Assembly: GCA_900540885.1 (NCBI GenBank) | Contig: UQHJ01000017.1 | Location: 1 to 43,822 of the forward strand | Direction: 5' to 3' | Origin: an uncultured Prevotella sp. | GTDB taxonomy: Bacteria > Bacteroidota > Bacteroidia > Bacteroidales > Bacteroidaceae | DNA length: 43,822 nt | In this document: in pieces, positions 15,864-24,300 of the stretch | Layout: every line of letters begins with the position of its first letter | Numbering within the stretch: the stretch's first letter is position 1 | Translations under genes and position numbers: made by a program | Notes under the pieces: generated by a model | Seen by the model: the letters and a program-made list of their open reading frames with translations, nothing else | What the model was told of the DNA's origin: nothing | Database searches by the model: none

Positions 15864-17021
15864 ATGATAAAAAAATTATTCTGTGGTCTCTTGTTCGTTT
15901 GCGCCACAAACACCTTGATGGCACAAACCAACGAGGAACACACATTTCCTGTCGAAGGAAAGGTGTATCTGTTGCACCGTTTCAGTAATACCAATTCTTA
16001 CATTTACGAAAACGCAGGCATGCTCAATGCATCGCCTAACACCAACACGCAAAAGCAATATTGGCAGTTCATACCCACAGCCAATGCTAATTGTTATTAC
16101 ATCCAAAATGTAACGTCGAAGAAGTACATTCAAAGCTCGCACGTAGCCGAGAACTCACAAATAAAGGTAGGCAACACCCCCGTAGAATACGAAATCAAAT
16201 CCAACACAACTGCTGGAGCTGCCCCTTTAGGCTACTATTATATGTGTAGCACCGACCAAACCATCGACACTTCAAAGGACGGCACCTTAGGTCTCAACTA
16301 TCAGCAGAGCACAGGAAAAGTAGTCGCCTATCACATACGTTACAATCGTGGCAACTCCTATTGGGATATCCAAGAGACCAAATATGACTACGAAGCTCCT
16401 GTACTCTATGAGCGCAGTGCGTATGCCAAGCAGTTGGGTATTTATATGTTGCCATGTGGCGAAAGAGGCAATGCTTATTTAACCTCGCTCACGATTGCTG
16501 GCAGTGTCAACGACGTGCCACAAAAGTTAAACTACGTTGCAACAGCTCAGCCCTCAAGCTATTATCTCCTACAGCGAAAAGACACAGCGACAGTTACCGC
16601 AGGAGGCACTTTTACGCTCAGTTACGAAGCACAAAACGTAGGCAAAGATTATACTGTTACGGCCTACTTTGATTGGGACGGTGATGGAATCTTTGAGTCG
16701 CAACATGACTTTATGAATGCAGCCTCTGGCCGAACAGAAATAAGCGTTCCCGCCATTACTCAATCGCGCAAAACACGCTTGCGCCTACGCATTACCGACA
16801 ATGCACTCGAGGGTGCCGACGATGATGTACACGGACAGACCTATGACTTTCAGTTATTCCTCACCCCTAAAAAAGAGGTAACCTCGGTTAGTCCTGTGGT
16901 AGTGGCCCCTGATAATCTACAAAAAGCAGCTCCTATTTATCACATCGACGGTCGTCGCGCCCAACGCAACAAAGCACTCAAAGGCGTATTTATACAAGGG
17001 GGCGTAAAGTTGATAAAATAA
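15864..17021 (+). CDS. Secreted GEVED-domain protein with ricin-like N-terminus
   Basis: A 385-residue exported protein: the signal peptide MIKKLFCGLLFVCATNTLMA is probably cut before Gln21. Residues about 25-180 (YLLHRFSNTNSYIYENAG, YWQFIPTANANCYYIQNV) resemble a ricin-type beta-trefoil, a sugar-binding fold. Residues about 250-335 fit a GEVED domain (YTVTAYFDWDGDGIFE, TRLRLRITDNALEG). The C-terminus YHIDGRRAQRNKALKGVFIQ then GGVKLIK looks like the terminal motif of many Prevotella secreted proteins, similar to type IX secretion signals. It sits 43 bases before the sulfatase gene in the same direction, so the pair may act together on a glycan. No catalytic residues are evident. Binding or surface display is an inference. 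Confidence 0.75.
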   Translation: MIKKLFCGLLFVCATNTLMAQTNEEHTFPVEGKVYLLHRFSNTNSYIYENAGMLNASPNTNTQKQYWQFIPTANANCYYIQNVTSKKYIQSSHVAENSQIKVGNTPVEYEIKSNTTAGAAPLGYYYMCSTDQTIDTSKDGTLGLNYQQSTGKVVAYHIRYNRGNSYWDIQETKYDYEAPVLYERSAYAKQLGIYMLPCGERGNAYLTSLTIAGSVNDVPQKLNYVATAQPSSYYLLQRKDTATVTAGGTFTLSYEAQNVGKDYTVTAYFDWDGDGIFESQHDFMNAASGRTEISVPAITQSRKTRLRLRITDNALEGADDDVHGQTYDFQLFLTPKKEVTSVSPVVVAPDNLQKAAPIYHIDGRRAQRNKALKGVFIQGGVKLIK

Positions 17022-17064
17022 TCTTTCTAAACAAACATCACAATACAATATACCATTCAATATT

Positions 17065-18597
17065 ATGAATCTTACGCGCAATCTTTTTTTAGGTGGAGCG
17101 GCTATGGCAAGTCTTTCGGCTTTGGCACAACACGCTGACAAACCTAACATTATATTCATACTTTGCGATGACATGGGCTATGGCGACTTAGCTTGCTACG
17201 GACAACCCTACATCGCCACTCCCAACATCGACCGCATGGCCAGCGAAGGCATGCGCTTTACACAAGCTTATGCGGGTAGTCCCGTGAGTGCTCCCTCACG
17301 TGCTACACTCATGACGGGGCAACATACGGGTCACACTCATGTGCGTGGCAACAATGAGTATTGGAAGGGACGCCCCAGCGTAAAATATGGTGTAACCTCA
17401 GAGCCCGACCGCGTAGGACAAGAACCCTACGACCCCAACCACGTTATCCTGCCTGAGATAATGAAGGCCAACGGCTACACTACTGGAATGTTTGGCAAGT
17501 GGGCTGGTGGCTACGAAGGCTCCGTTTCTACGCCCAAAACGCGTGGCATAGATGAATATTATGGCTACATCTGTCAGTATATGGCGCATCGATACTTTCC
17601 TAATTTCTTAAATCGTTATAGTCCGCGTCGTGGCGATACCGATGTTATTCGCATCACGATGGACGAAAACGTTAAGTATAGTGACGCTTGCACCAATCCC
17701 GACTACGCTAAGCGCACTCAGTATTCGGGCGACATGATACATCGTGAGGCTCTTGAGTGGCTTGATCTTCAAACTAAAGACACCCCCTTCTATGGTTTCT
17801 TTACTTACACCTTGCCCCATGCCGAGCTTTATCAGCCCAACGACTCGATATTAAAGGCTTATTATGGCAGCTTCTGCAACGACAAGACCTTTGCTGGTGT
17901 TGATCGTTATCATGCTACTATCAACACGCACGCACAGTTTGCAGCCATGATTACGCGCCTTGATGCTTATGTGGGCGAGATTATGGCCAAACTCAAGGAA
18001 AAGGGGCTTGAGGATAACACGATACTTATCTTCTCATCAGACAATGGCCCACACGAAGAGGGAGGTGCTGACCCCGACTTCTTTGGCCGTGACGGTAAGT
18101 TGCAGGGCAAGAAGCGCTCATGTCTTGAGGGTGGCATTCGCATACCATTCATCGTGCGTTGGCCAGGGCATGTTAAGGCGGGTACTGTCAATGACCATAT
18201 CTTAGCCTTTTACGACATAATGCCCACCTTCTGCGACCTTATTGGGCAGAAAAACTATACAGAGCGTTTTGGCAACAAAAAGGTGAAGCACGACTACTTT
18301 GACGGCATATCGTTTGCCCCCACATTGTTAGGCACAGGCGAGCAAGTAGAACACGACTTCTTGTATTGGGAATTTCATGAAACCAACCAGATGGCCGTCC
18401 GCAAGGGTGATTGGAAACTTTATGTTAACCACGGCCAATGCAAGTTGTTCAACCTTGCTACCGACATTCACGAGGACACCGACGTATCGTCCGCTCACCC
18501 CGACATCGTAAAAGAGTTGGTAAAAATCATTCATGAGCAACACACCACTCCTGATGTAAGCGCGTTCAACACCGTTACATTGCCACAAAGTAACTAA
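17065..18597 (+). CDS. Ser-type sulfatase (arylsulfatase family)
   Basis: A 510-residue exported sulfatase that would remove sulfate from a glycan or aryl ester. The signal sequence MNLTRNLFLGGAAMASLSALA is followed by the family start PNIIFILCDDMGYGDLACYG with metal ligands Asp35-Asp36. The active-site motif is SAPSRATLMTG: Ser75 takes the place of the usual Cys, so maturation to formylglycine needs a radical SAM maturase (anSME); none is in this window. Arg79 and the SSDNGPHEEGG motif (Asp near residue 326) complete the metal site. It belongs to the type I sulfatases (S1) common in Bacteroides; the exact subfamily and substrate are not clear. It follows the GEVED gene closely and ends at a strong terminator. 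Confidence 0.93.
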   Translation: MNLTRNLFLGGAAMASLSALAQHADKPNIIFILCDDMGYGDLACYGQPYIATPNIDRMASEGMRFTQAYAGSPVSAPSRATLMTGQHTGHTHVRGNNEYWKGRPSVKYGVTSEPDRVGQEPYDPNHVILPEIMKANGYTTGMFGKWAGGYEGSVSTPKTRGIDEYYGYICQYMAHRYFPNFLNRYSPRRGDTDVIRITMDENVKYSDACTNPDYAKRTQYSGDMIHREALEWLDLQTKDTPFYGFFTYTLPHAELYQPNDSILKAYYGSFCNDKTFAGVDRYHATINTHAQFAAMITRLDAYVGEIMAKLKEKGLEDNTILIFSSDNGPHEEGGADPDFFGRDGKLQGKKRSCLEGGIRIPFIVRWPGHVKAGTVNDHILAFYDIMPTFCDLIGQKNYTERFGNKKVKHDYFDGISFAPTLLGTGEQVEHDFLYWEFHETNQMAVRKGDWKLYVNHGQCKLFNLATDIHEDTDVSSAHPDIVKELVKIIHEQHTTPDVSAFNTVTLPQSN

Positions 18598-18615
18598 TTT
18601 TTTCTAACAATCGCG

Positions 18616-18670
18616 AGCGACTTCAATTGCTATCTATTTTAAATAGAGTAGGATTGAAGTCGCTTTTTTT
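18616..18670 (+). terminator. Strong intrinsic terminator after the sulfatase
   Basis: AGCGACTTCAAT (18616-18627) pairs perfectly with ATTGAAGTCGCT (18653-18664), 12 bp, followed by a run of seven T (18664-18670). Confidence 0.9.
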
Positions 18671-18824
18671 GTTGACTTCGTCAATGCGTCACCCTGAATC
18701 ACCCATAAAAAAAATACGCAACTCATTGATTTTTCAATATGCGCCATTTAATGGTGCAAGCAAAGTGATGCTGTATAGATGCCTCCAGTTGGGCTTCGTT
18801 GAAGTAGGGCATAAGGCAGAGATG

Positions 18825-19199
18825 CTATATTTTCGTGATTTGCCAGTATCCAGTCTTGTTGCTTCCAATGCGTGCCACCAATCCGTTCTCTTTCAGCACC
18901 GTCAGGTATTTCTTTATCATGCGGTCGCTAACGGACAGTGCTTCTGCCATTTGGGCAATGGTCATGCGTGAGTCTTGCTTAATCAGTGCGTACACATTCC
19001 AAGCACTTGCCGTAACGTTGGGATAAGAATCTATTAGTTTATTGGGAACTTTATTAGGAATTTTATGGGGAACTATATTGGGAACTATATTGGGAACTTT
19101 ATCAGGAACACTTTGTATCAGTTCCCCTTTGTGCAATTCAAGTGTTTTGAGTATTTCGCCAAGCATAAAGTCAATGAATGGTCCTGAGTCTGCACCATT
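18825..19199 (-). pseudogene. C-terminal fragment of a Fic family protein
   Basis: The reading frame from about 19199 encodes NGADSGPFIDFMLGEILKTL, which matches the stretch just after the Fic core (typically DSTPFIEFML), then a VPNxVPNKV linker repeat and a winged helix (IAQMAEALSVSDRMIKKYL to IGSNKTGYWQITK) as found at the end of many Bacteroidota Fic proteins. The Fic catalytic motif (HPFxxGNGR) and everything before it are missing. An ATG at 19166 gives a 113-residue frame but probably has no Fic function. Just upstream the frame runs into an hsdM fragment. Fic genes often sit inside type I restriction operons in this phylum, so this looks like the far side of an internal deletion. Confidence 0.7.
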
Positions 19200-19417
19200 G
19201 GTACTTGGTCGCCAGCGTATTTCAAAAATATCAAGCTTAGCACCACATGTTTGTATTCAGACGGCTCAACTGAGCCGCGCATCTTGTTGCACGACTCCCC
19301 AAGAGCCTCTTCCATGCTCTTTTGTGGTTTTGACTTGATCGCTTTTTTGCCATAACTATTTTGTGGCTTATTCGTCAATAATGAGGTCTCGCACATTGAC
19401 CGAAAGAATGTCGTCAA
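19118..19417 (-). pseudogene. Truncated hsdM (type I DNA methyltransferase) 5' fragment
   Basis: The first part (from about 19396 to 19215) encodes PQKSMEEALGESCNKMRGSV then EPSEYKHVVLSLIFLKYA, the hallmark N-terminus of type I methyltransferase HsdM. After KYAGD the similarity stops and the frame reads through fic-derived DNA to a stop at 19118, so only about 60 of some 500 residues remain. The catalytic NPPF/NPPY motif is gone, and the methyltransferase must be inactive. The fragment overlaps the regulator gene upstream by up to 50 bases. The sequence 5' to the junction is hsdM, that 3' to it is fic, consistent with one deletion of several kilobases. Confidence 0.75.
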
Positions 19418-19601
19418 TTTGCTTCAGCACGTCAAGCAACGGCTGCGTGCGGTTGCTGCAATATGCATTAACCGAGCTAAAACTCTTGCCCAGCAGCTGA
19501 ACCAATTGCGTTTGCGACATGTCTTTCTCAACAAACACAACTTTGATTCTGTACAGTTTCAAACTTTGCTTTATGAATTGCAACAAAGTTAATAATAACA
19601 T
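19368..19601 (-). CDS. Small HTH (XRE-type) regulator of the former type I locus
   Basis: A 60-77 residue protein with a Cro/C1-type helix-turn-helix: EKDMSQTQLVQLLGKSFSSV then NAYCSNRTQPLLDVLKQIDD and the ending VNVRDLIIDE. Very similar small regulators commonly precede hsdM in Bacteroidota type I systems, which fits the hsdM fragment directly downstream. The most upstream start (19601) gives an unusual hydrophobic extension; a TTG at 19562 (LKLYRIKVV) or nearby is more in line with relatives. It appears intact although its operon is not, so it may persist only as a relic. Confidence 0.65.
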   Translation of the reverse strand: MLLLTLLQFIKQSLKLYRIKVVFVEKDMSQTQLVQLLGKSFSSVNAYCSNRTQPLLDVLKQIDDILSVNVRDLIIDE

Positions 19602-20030
19602 TTCACGAAATAGTTAGAATGGCTCACTATTTCATTAAAAAGTGACTTGCCGCAGCAGAAAGCCGTGGAACGAGAGAGAACGCGAGTTTGCGCCTGGTCT
19701 GAGTCGTGAGGTGGAACACATCGGAGTAGTTGTATTCGTTTGTGTAGTATAGGCGGAGCGTGGATCGCTCGTCAGTGATGAAAAGCGAAAACGAACGTGC
19801 GCCACATTGAATGGTGACTGCAAGAAGTTTACCAGAAATGCCTTTTTTGGGCGGGCAGTCCAACCATTCAGTCGCTTTGGCTTGCGCTTTGGCTTTCTTT
19901 GCTGTGCGCCTCTTGGCAGACTTTTTCTTTGGCTCGGGAGCGGAGGACGAGCCAAAAAAAACGCCTCACGCACGGCAAAGAAAGCCAATGCGCAAAGCGG
20001 CTGAATGATGGACTACCCGAAGGTGGGGGT
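19602..20030. other. Stretch without an assignable gene; two overlapping basic frames
   Basis: On the minus strand two different frames stay open together: one about 115 codons (about 19969-19627, lysine/alanine-rich start, then RSFSLFITDERSTLRLYYTN) with only a TTG start, and one of 117 codons (19988-19635). Neither has a recognised domain. G/C-rich composition at 19850-19990 may simply lower stop-codon frequency. The first frame reads more like protein, so a remnant of a real gene is possible. No terminator or promoter was found here. Confidence 0.3.
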
Positions 20031-21122
20031 TTATTGCATACGGAAAGTAATCGGAAGATGATAACCGACAGCTACAGGCTTGCCATTTTGAGTTCCAGGT
20101 GTAAACTTTTTAAGCGTCTTGATAACTCGTATGGCTTCTGCATCAAGAGAAGGATACAAGGAACTTTCAACTGACGCATTACCAATACTTCCATCTTTTT
20201 CAATAATGAAGTTTACTACAACTCTACCTTGAATGCCCTTTTCCATTGCGTCCACTGGATATTTGATGTTCTCAAATATGTGTTTGAATATTGCCATTTC
20301 TCCACCAGGGTATTGAGGCATCGTTTCCACAACTTCAGAAGGAATTGCAGCAGTAGAGGCAGCTATTTCTTCTTTTTTAGTTGGTTCTTCCTTAAATTCA
20401 TATTCGTACAAAATCTTGCCAGTTTTGACAGTTGCCAAATATAATCTTTGCGGTATAAATTGAATGTATTCTCCACAATCTTCTGCTATTTTTACGAACA
20501 AGAAAGTTTTCACTTTGTTCGTTTCTATTTCGTGTGCAAGGTTTTCATCAAGAATGGGTGTTGTAAAGTATCCATCGTTTGATAAATGTGTGTCTGTTGT
20601 AGTAATCTCGCATTCGTAGATAGCAGGTATTTCAAACTTAAATGTTTGGCTATCAAGTTCAAATTTTGAGTCAAAATCGGATTCAATGAAGTATTCATGG
20701 TTCATTACGCATGAACGTACTTCATTGAGAAAAGTCAGATTATCCTTGTAATCTTGGCTCTCCTTGTATTTCTTCAATTTCAGTGGAGAGTTAACTTCTT
20801 CGCCAAGTTCAAAGTATCCAATGACATCTCTATTGATAATATATTTTATAACATCCAAAGTGGTTTCGTCAGTAGATACTGTCCCATCTTCTTCACATTC
20901 AGTTGCGCAATTAGGTGTGAGGATACAATTATCACATACTTCTGCATAATCAATAGCTTTTAGCAGATTGACTATTGGCGATCCCATAGGTGGATGATTT
21001 TCATCTTCCGTTTCTATAGGTTCTACTTTTTTGATTGCTTTTACTTGCTTAGATTTTTGTGCTAAGCAAGTAAAAGGAATGATTGAGATCATCATGAATA
21101 GAATCGTTTTTATCTGCATCAT
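20031..21122 (-). CDS. TonB C-terminal domain protein
   Basis: A 363-residue exported protein with signal peptide MMQIKTILFMMISIIPFTCLA. Residues about 268-363 form a TonB C-terminal domain: MPQYPGGEMAIFKHIFENIKYP, then GRVVVNFIIEKDGSI and the end PVAVGYHLPITFRM, as in the many TonB-like proteins of Bacteroidota. The middle (about 50-240) is acidic and has no known domain; four cysteines in CDNCILTPNCATEC might bind metal or form disulfides. Unlike true TonB there is no retained N-terminal anchor and no proline-rich span, so energy transduction is doubtful; a periplasmic scaffold is as likely. Upstream, TATTTTTG (21148-21155, minus strand) fits a -7 box. Confidence 0.8.
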   Translation of the reverse strand: MMQIKTILFMMISIIPFTCLAQKSKQVKAIKKVEPIETEDENHPPMGSPIVNLLKAIDYAEVCDNCILTPNCATECEEDGTVSTDETTLDVIKYIINRDVIGYFELGEEVNSPLKLKKYKESQDYKDNLTFLNEVRSCVMNHEYFIESDFDSKFELDSQTFKFEIPAIYECEITTTDTHLSNDGYFTTPILDENLAHEIETNKVKTFLFVKIAEDCGEYIQFIPQRLYLATVKTGKILYEYEFKEEPTKKEEIAASTAAIPSEVVETMPQYPGGEMAIFKHIFENIKYPVDAMEKGIQGRVVVNFIIEKDGSIGNASVESSLYPSLDAEAIRVIKTLKKFTPGTQNGKPVAVGYHLPITFRMQ

Positions 21123-21314
21123 TATAAATTGTTTTAGTTCGATTTTACAAAAATAGACCTTTTATCTTACATCGCCCACAAAACCCCATAAAAATCATGT
21201 TGCGGAAATTTTTCGCCCCCAATATACAATGTAAGCATTCTATCCAAGTATGCGCCTTTTTGAGTTTTAACGGACACCAATATATTTCAATAAATGGCAG
21301 TGTACGTTAAAGCC

Positions 21315-21358
21315 AAAAATCCCCTACACACAACGCACGTTGTATGTAGGGGATTTTT
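21315..21358 (-). terminator. Bidirectional terminator after rpoC
   Basis: A long near-perfect hairpin: AAAAATCCCCTACA pairs with TGTAGGGGATTTTT and continues inward through the ACAACG / CGTTGT arms with a mismatch. The flanking A/T tracts give U runs on both strands. It ends the ribosomal protein/rpo operon. Confidence 0.9.
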
Positions 21359-21380
21359 ATATAATTAGTACAGAGAAATA

Positions 21381-24300
21381 TTACTTACCGGTGAGTTCGT
21401 CTTCATATTCGTCTTTGTCAGCAACAACGATTTTGCTGAACTCACGCAAACCAGTACCAGCAGGGATGAGGTGACCGCAAATTACGTTCTCCTTCATACC
21501 CTCGAGATAGTCAGTCTTACCGCTGATAGCAGCTTCGTTGAGCACCTTCGTTGTTTCCTGGAATGATGCTGATGACATGAAGCTCTTCGTCTGCAATGCT
21601 GCACGGGTAATACCCTGAAGGATCTGAGTAGAAGTAGCTGCCATAGCATCACGCACCTTAACGAGTTTGAGGTCACGACGCTTGAGCTGTGAGTTTTCGT
21701 CACGAAGCTTGCGGGCTGTTACGATCATACCCTTCTTCATCGTTTCGCTATCACCAGCGTCAACAACTACCTTCTTGCCCCAAATGCGATCATTCTCTTC
21801 AGCGAAGTCGAGCTTGTCAACAATCTGCTGTTCGAGGAAGCGCGTATCACCAGGTTCGTTAATCTGAACCTTACGCATCATCTGACGCACGATTACTTCG
21901 AAGTGCTTATCGTTAATCTTTACACCCTGCAAACGGTACACATCTTGTACCTCGTTAACGATGTACTCTTGTACTGCCGTGGGACCCTTGATAGCCAAGA
22001 TGTCGCCCGGAGTAATTGAACCGTCTGAAAGTGGTGTACCAGCACGAACGAAGTCGTTCTCTTGTACCAAGATTTGCTTCGACAGTGGAACGAGGTACTT
22101 CTTCACCTCACCAAACTTAGGTGTTACGATAATCTCACGGTGGCCACGCTTAACGTTGCCCATGGTAATCTCACCATCGATTTCGCTTACCACAGCAGGA
22201 TTGCTCGGGTTGCGCGCTTCGAAGAGCTCTGTAACACGGGGAAGACCACCAGTGATATCACCTGCCTTACCTACTACACGAGGTATCTTAACGAGGATAT
22301 CACCTGCCTTGAGTTCTTGACCGTCTTCTACCACAATGTGACCATTGATAGGGAAGCTATAGGTGCGAATGATTTCGCCCTTCTCGTCAAGAATGTGACA
22401 GTTAGGTACGTGAGTCTTGTCTTTTGACTCAATCACGATACGCTCACGCAAACCTGTTGCTTCATCTTCTTCAACACGGTAGCTGATACCTTCGGTTACA
22501 TTCTCGAATTGTACCTTACCCGCATTTTCGGTAACGATTACAGCATTGAAGGGGTCCCACTTAGCAATGACAGTGTCTTTATCAACGTGTTGACCTTCTT
22601 CAACGAAGAGCATTGAACCGTAGGGTACGTTTTGATTAGAAAGTACAATACCTGTATTTTCGTCTACAAAGCGTACTTCAGCCAAACGGCTAACTACAAC
22701 CTTGCATGCGTTGCCTTCATCATCGTGAGTTTCAACGGTACGAAGTTCGTCAAACTCTACGCGGCAGTCGCTCTTGGCCTTGATAGTAGCATTGGCGGCA
22801 GCATTTGATGCGATACCACCGGCGTGGAAGGTACGGAGGGTCAACTGCGTACCAGGCTCACCAATTGACTGAGCTGCAATAACACCTACTGCCTCACCCT
22901 TTTGTACCATGCGGCTGGTAGCAAGGTTGCGGCCGTAGCACTTCATGCAGACACCATGCTTGCTCTCGCAAGTGAGCACTGAACGGATTTCAACGCTCTC
23001 GATGGGTGAAGCTTCGATTTCGGCTGCAATGGGCTCGGTGATTTCTTCGCCTGCTGCAACAATGAGCTTACCCGTTGTGGGGTGAATAATATCGTGAACT
23101 GACACACGGCCCAAGATACGCTCTGAAAGTGATGAAATAACTTCATCGCCATCCTTAAGAGCTGTACATACAAGGCCACGGAGTGTGCCACAGTCTTCTT
23201 CATTAATGATAACGTCGTGCGATACGTCAACCAAACGACGAGTCAAGTAACCAGCGTCGGCTGTCTTCAAAGCGGTGTCGGCAAGACCCTTACGAGCACC
23301 GTGGGTTGAGATAAAGTACTCCAACACCGACATACCCTCCTTAAAGTTTGAAAGGATCGGGTTTTCAATAATCTGAGCACCTTCAGCACCTGCCTTCTGA
23401 GGCTTGGCCATCAAACCACGCATACCTGCCAACTGGGCAATCTGGTCGGCTGAACCACGGGCACCAGAGTCCAACATCATGAACACAGCGTTGAAGCCTT
23501 GGTCGGCCTCTGTCATCTGCTTCATCAATGTCTTCTTAATATCGGTGTTAACGTGGGTCCAAGTATCAATAACTTGGTTGTAACGTTCGTTGTCGGTGAT
23601 GAAACCCATGTTATAGTTCATGGTAATCTGCTCAACCTCTTCGTTACCACGTTTTACGATGTCGGCCTTCTCGTCAGGGATAATGATATCACCCAAGTTG
23701 AATGACAAACCGCCTTCGTATGCCTTGCGATAGCCAAGGTTCTTAATACCATCGAGGAATTCGCAAGCACGTGCCATACCTACGGTCTTGATAACCTTTG
23801 AGATGATGTCACGCAATGACTTCTTAGCTACAACGCAGTTGATGTAACCACACTCGTCAGGAATGATGCCGTTAACGATGATACGACCTACTGAAGTCTC
23901 AACAATGTGCTTAATCTTAGCACCATTTTCATCAATATCATCTACTAACACCTTTACGGGAGCATGTACGTCAACACGCTTTTCGTTGAATGCAATGAGG
24001 GCTTCTTCTGGACCATAGAAGGTAAGACCTGAGCCCTTAGAACCAGGACGAAGCTTGGTAATATAGTAAAGACCCAACACCATATCCTGTGAAGGCACAG
24101 TGATAGGCGCACCATTGGCAGGATTCAAAATGTTATGGCTCTGAAGCATCAACATTTGTGCTTCGAGCACTGCCTCGTTGCTCAAGGGGAGGTGAACAGC
24201 CATCTGGTCACCATCGAAGTCGGCGTTGAACGCTGTACATGCCAATGGGTGCAACTGAATAGCTTTACCTTCGATCATCTTGGGCTGGAAGGCCTGAATA

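Noticed and set aside
18825..19166. Intact small winged-helix regulator
   Set aside because: The sequence before the ATG continues the Fic-family pattern in frame, so the winged helix is the tail of a lost Fic protein.
20031..21122. Classical TonB energy transducer
   Set aside because: It lacks the uncleaved N-terminal anchor and the proline-rich span; only the C-terminal domain is TonB-like.
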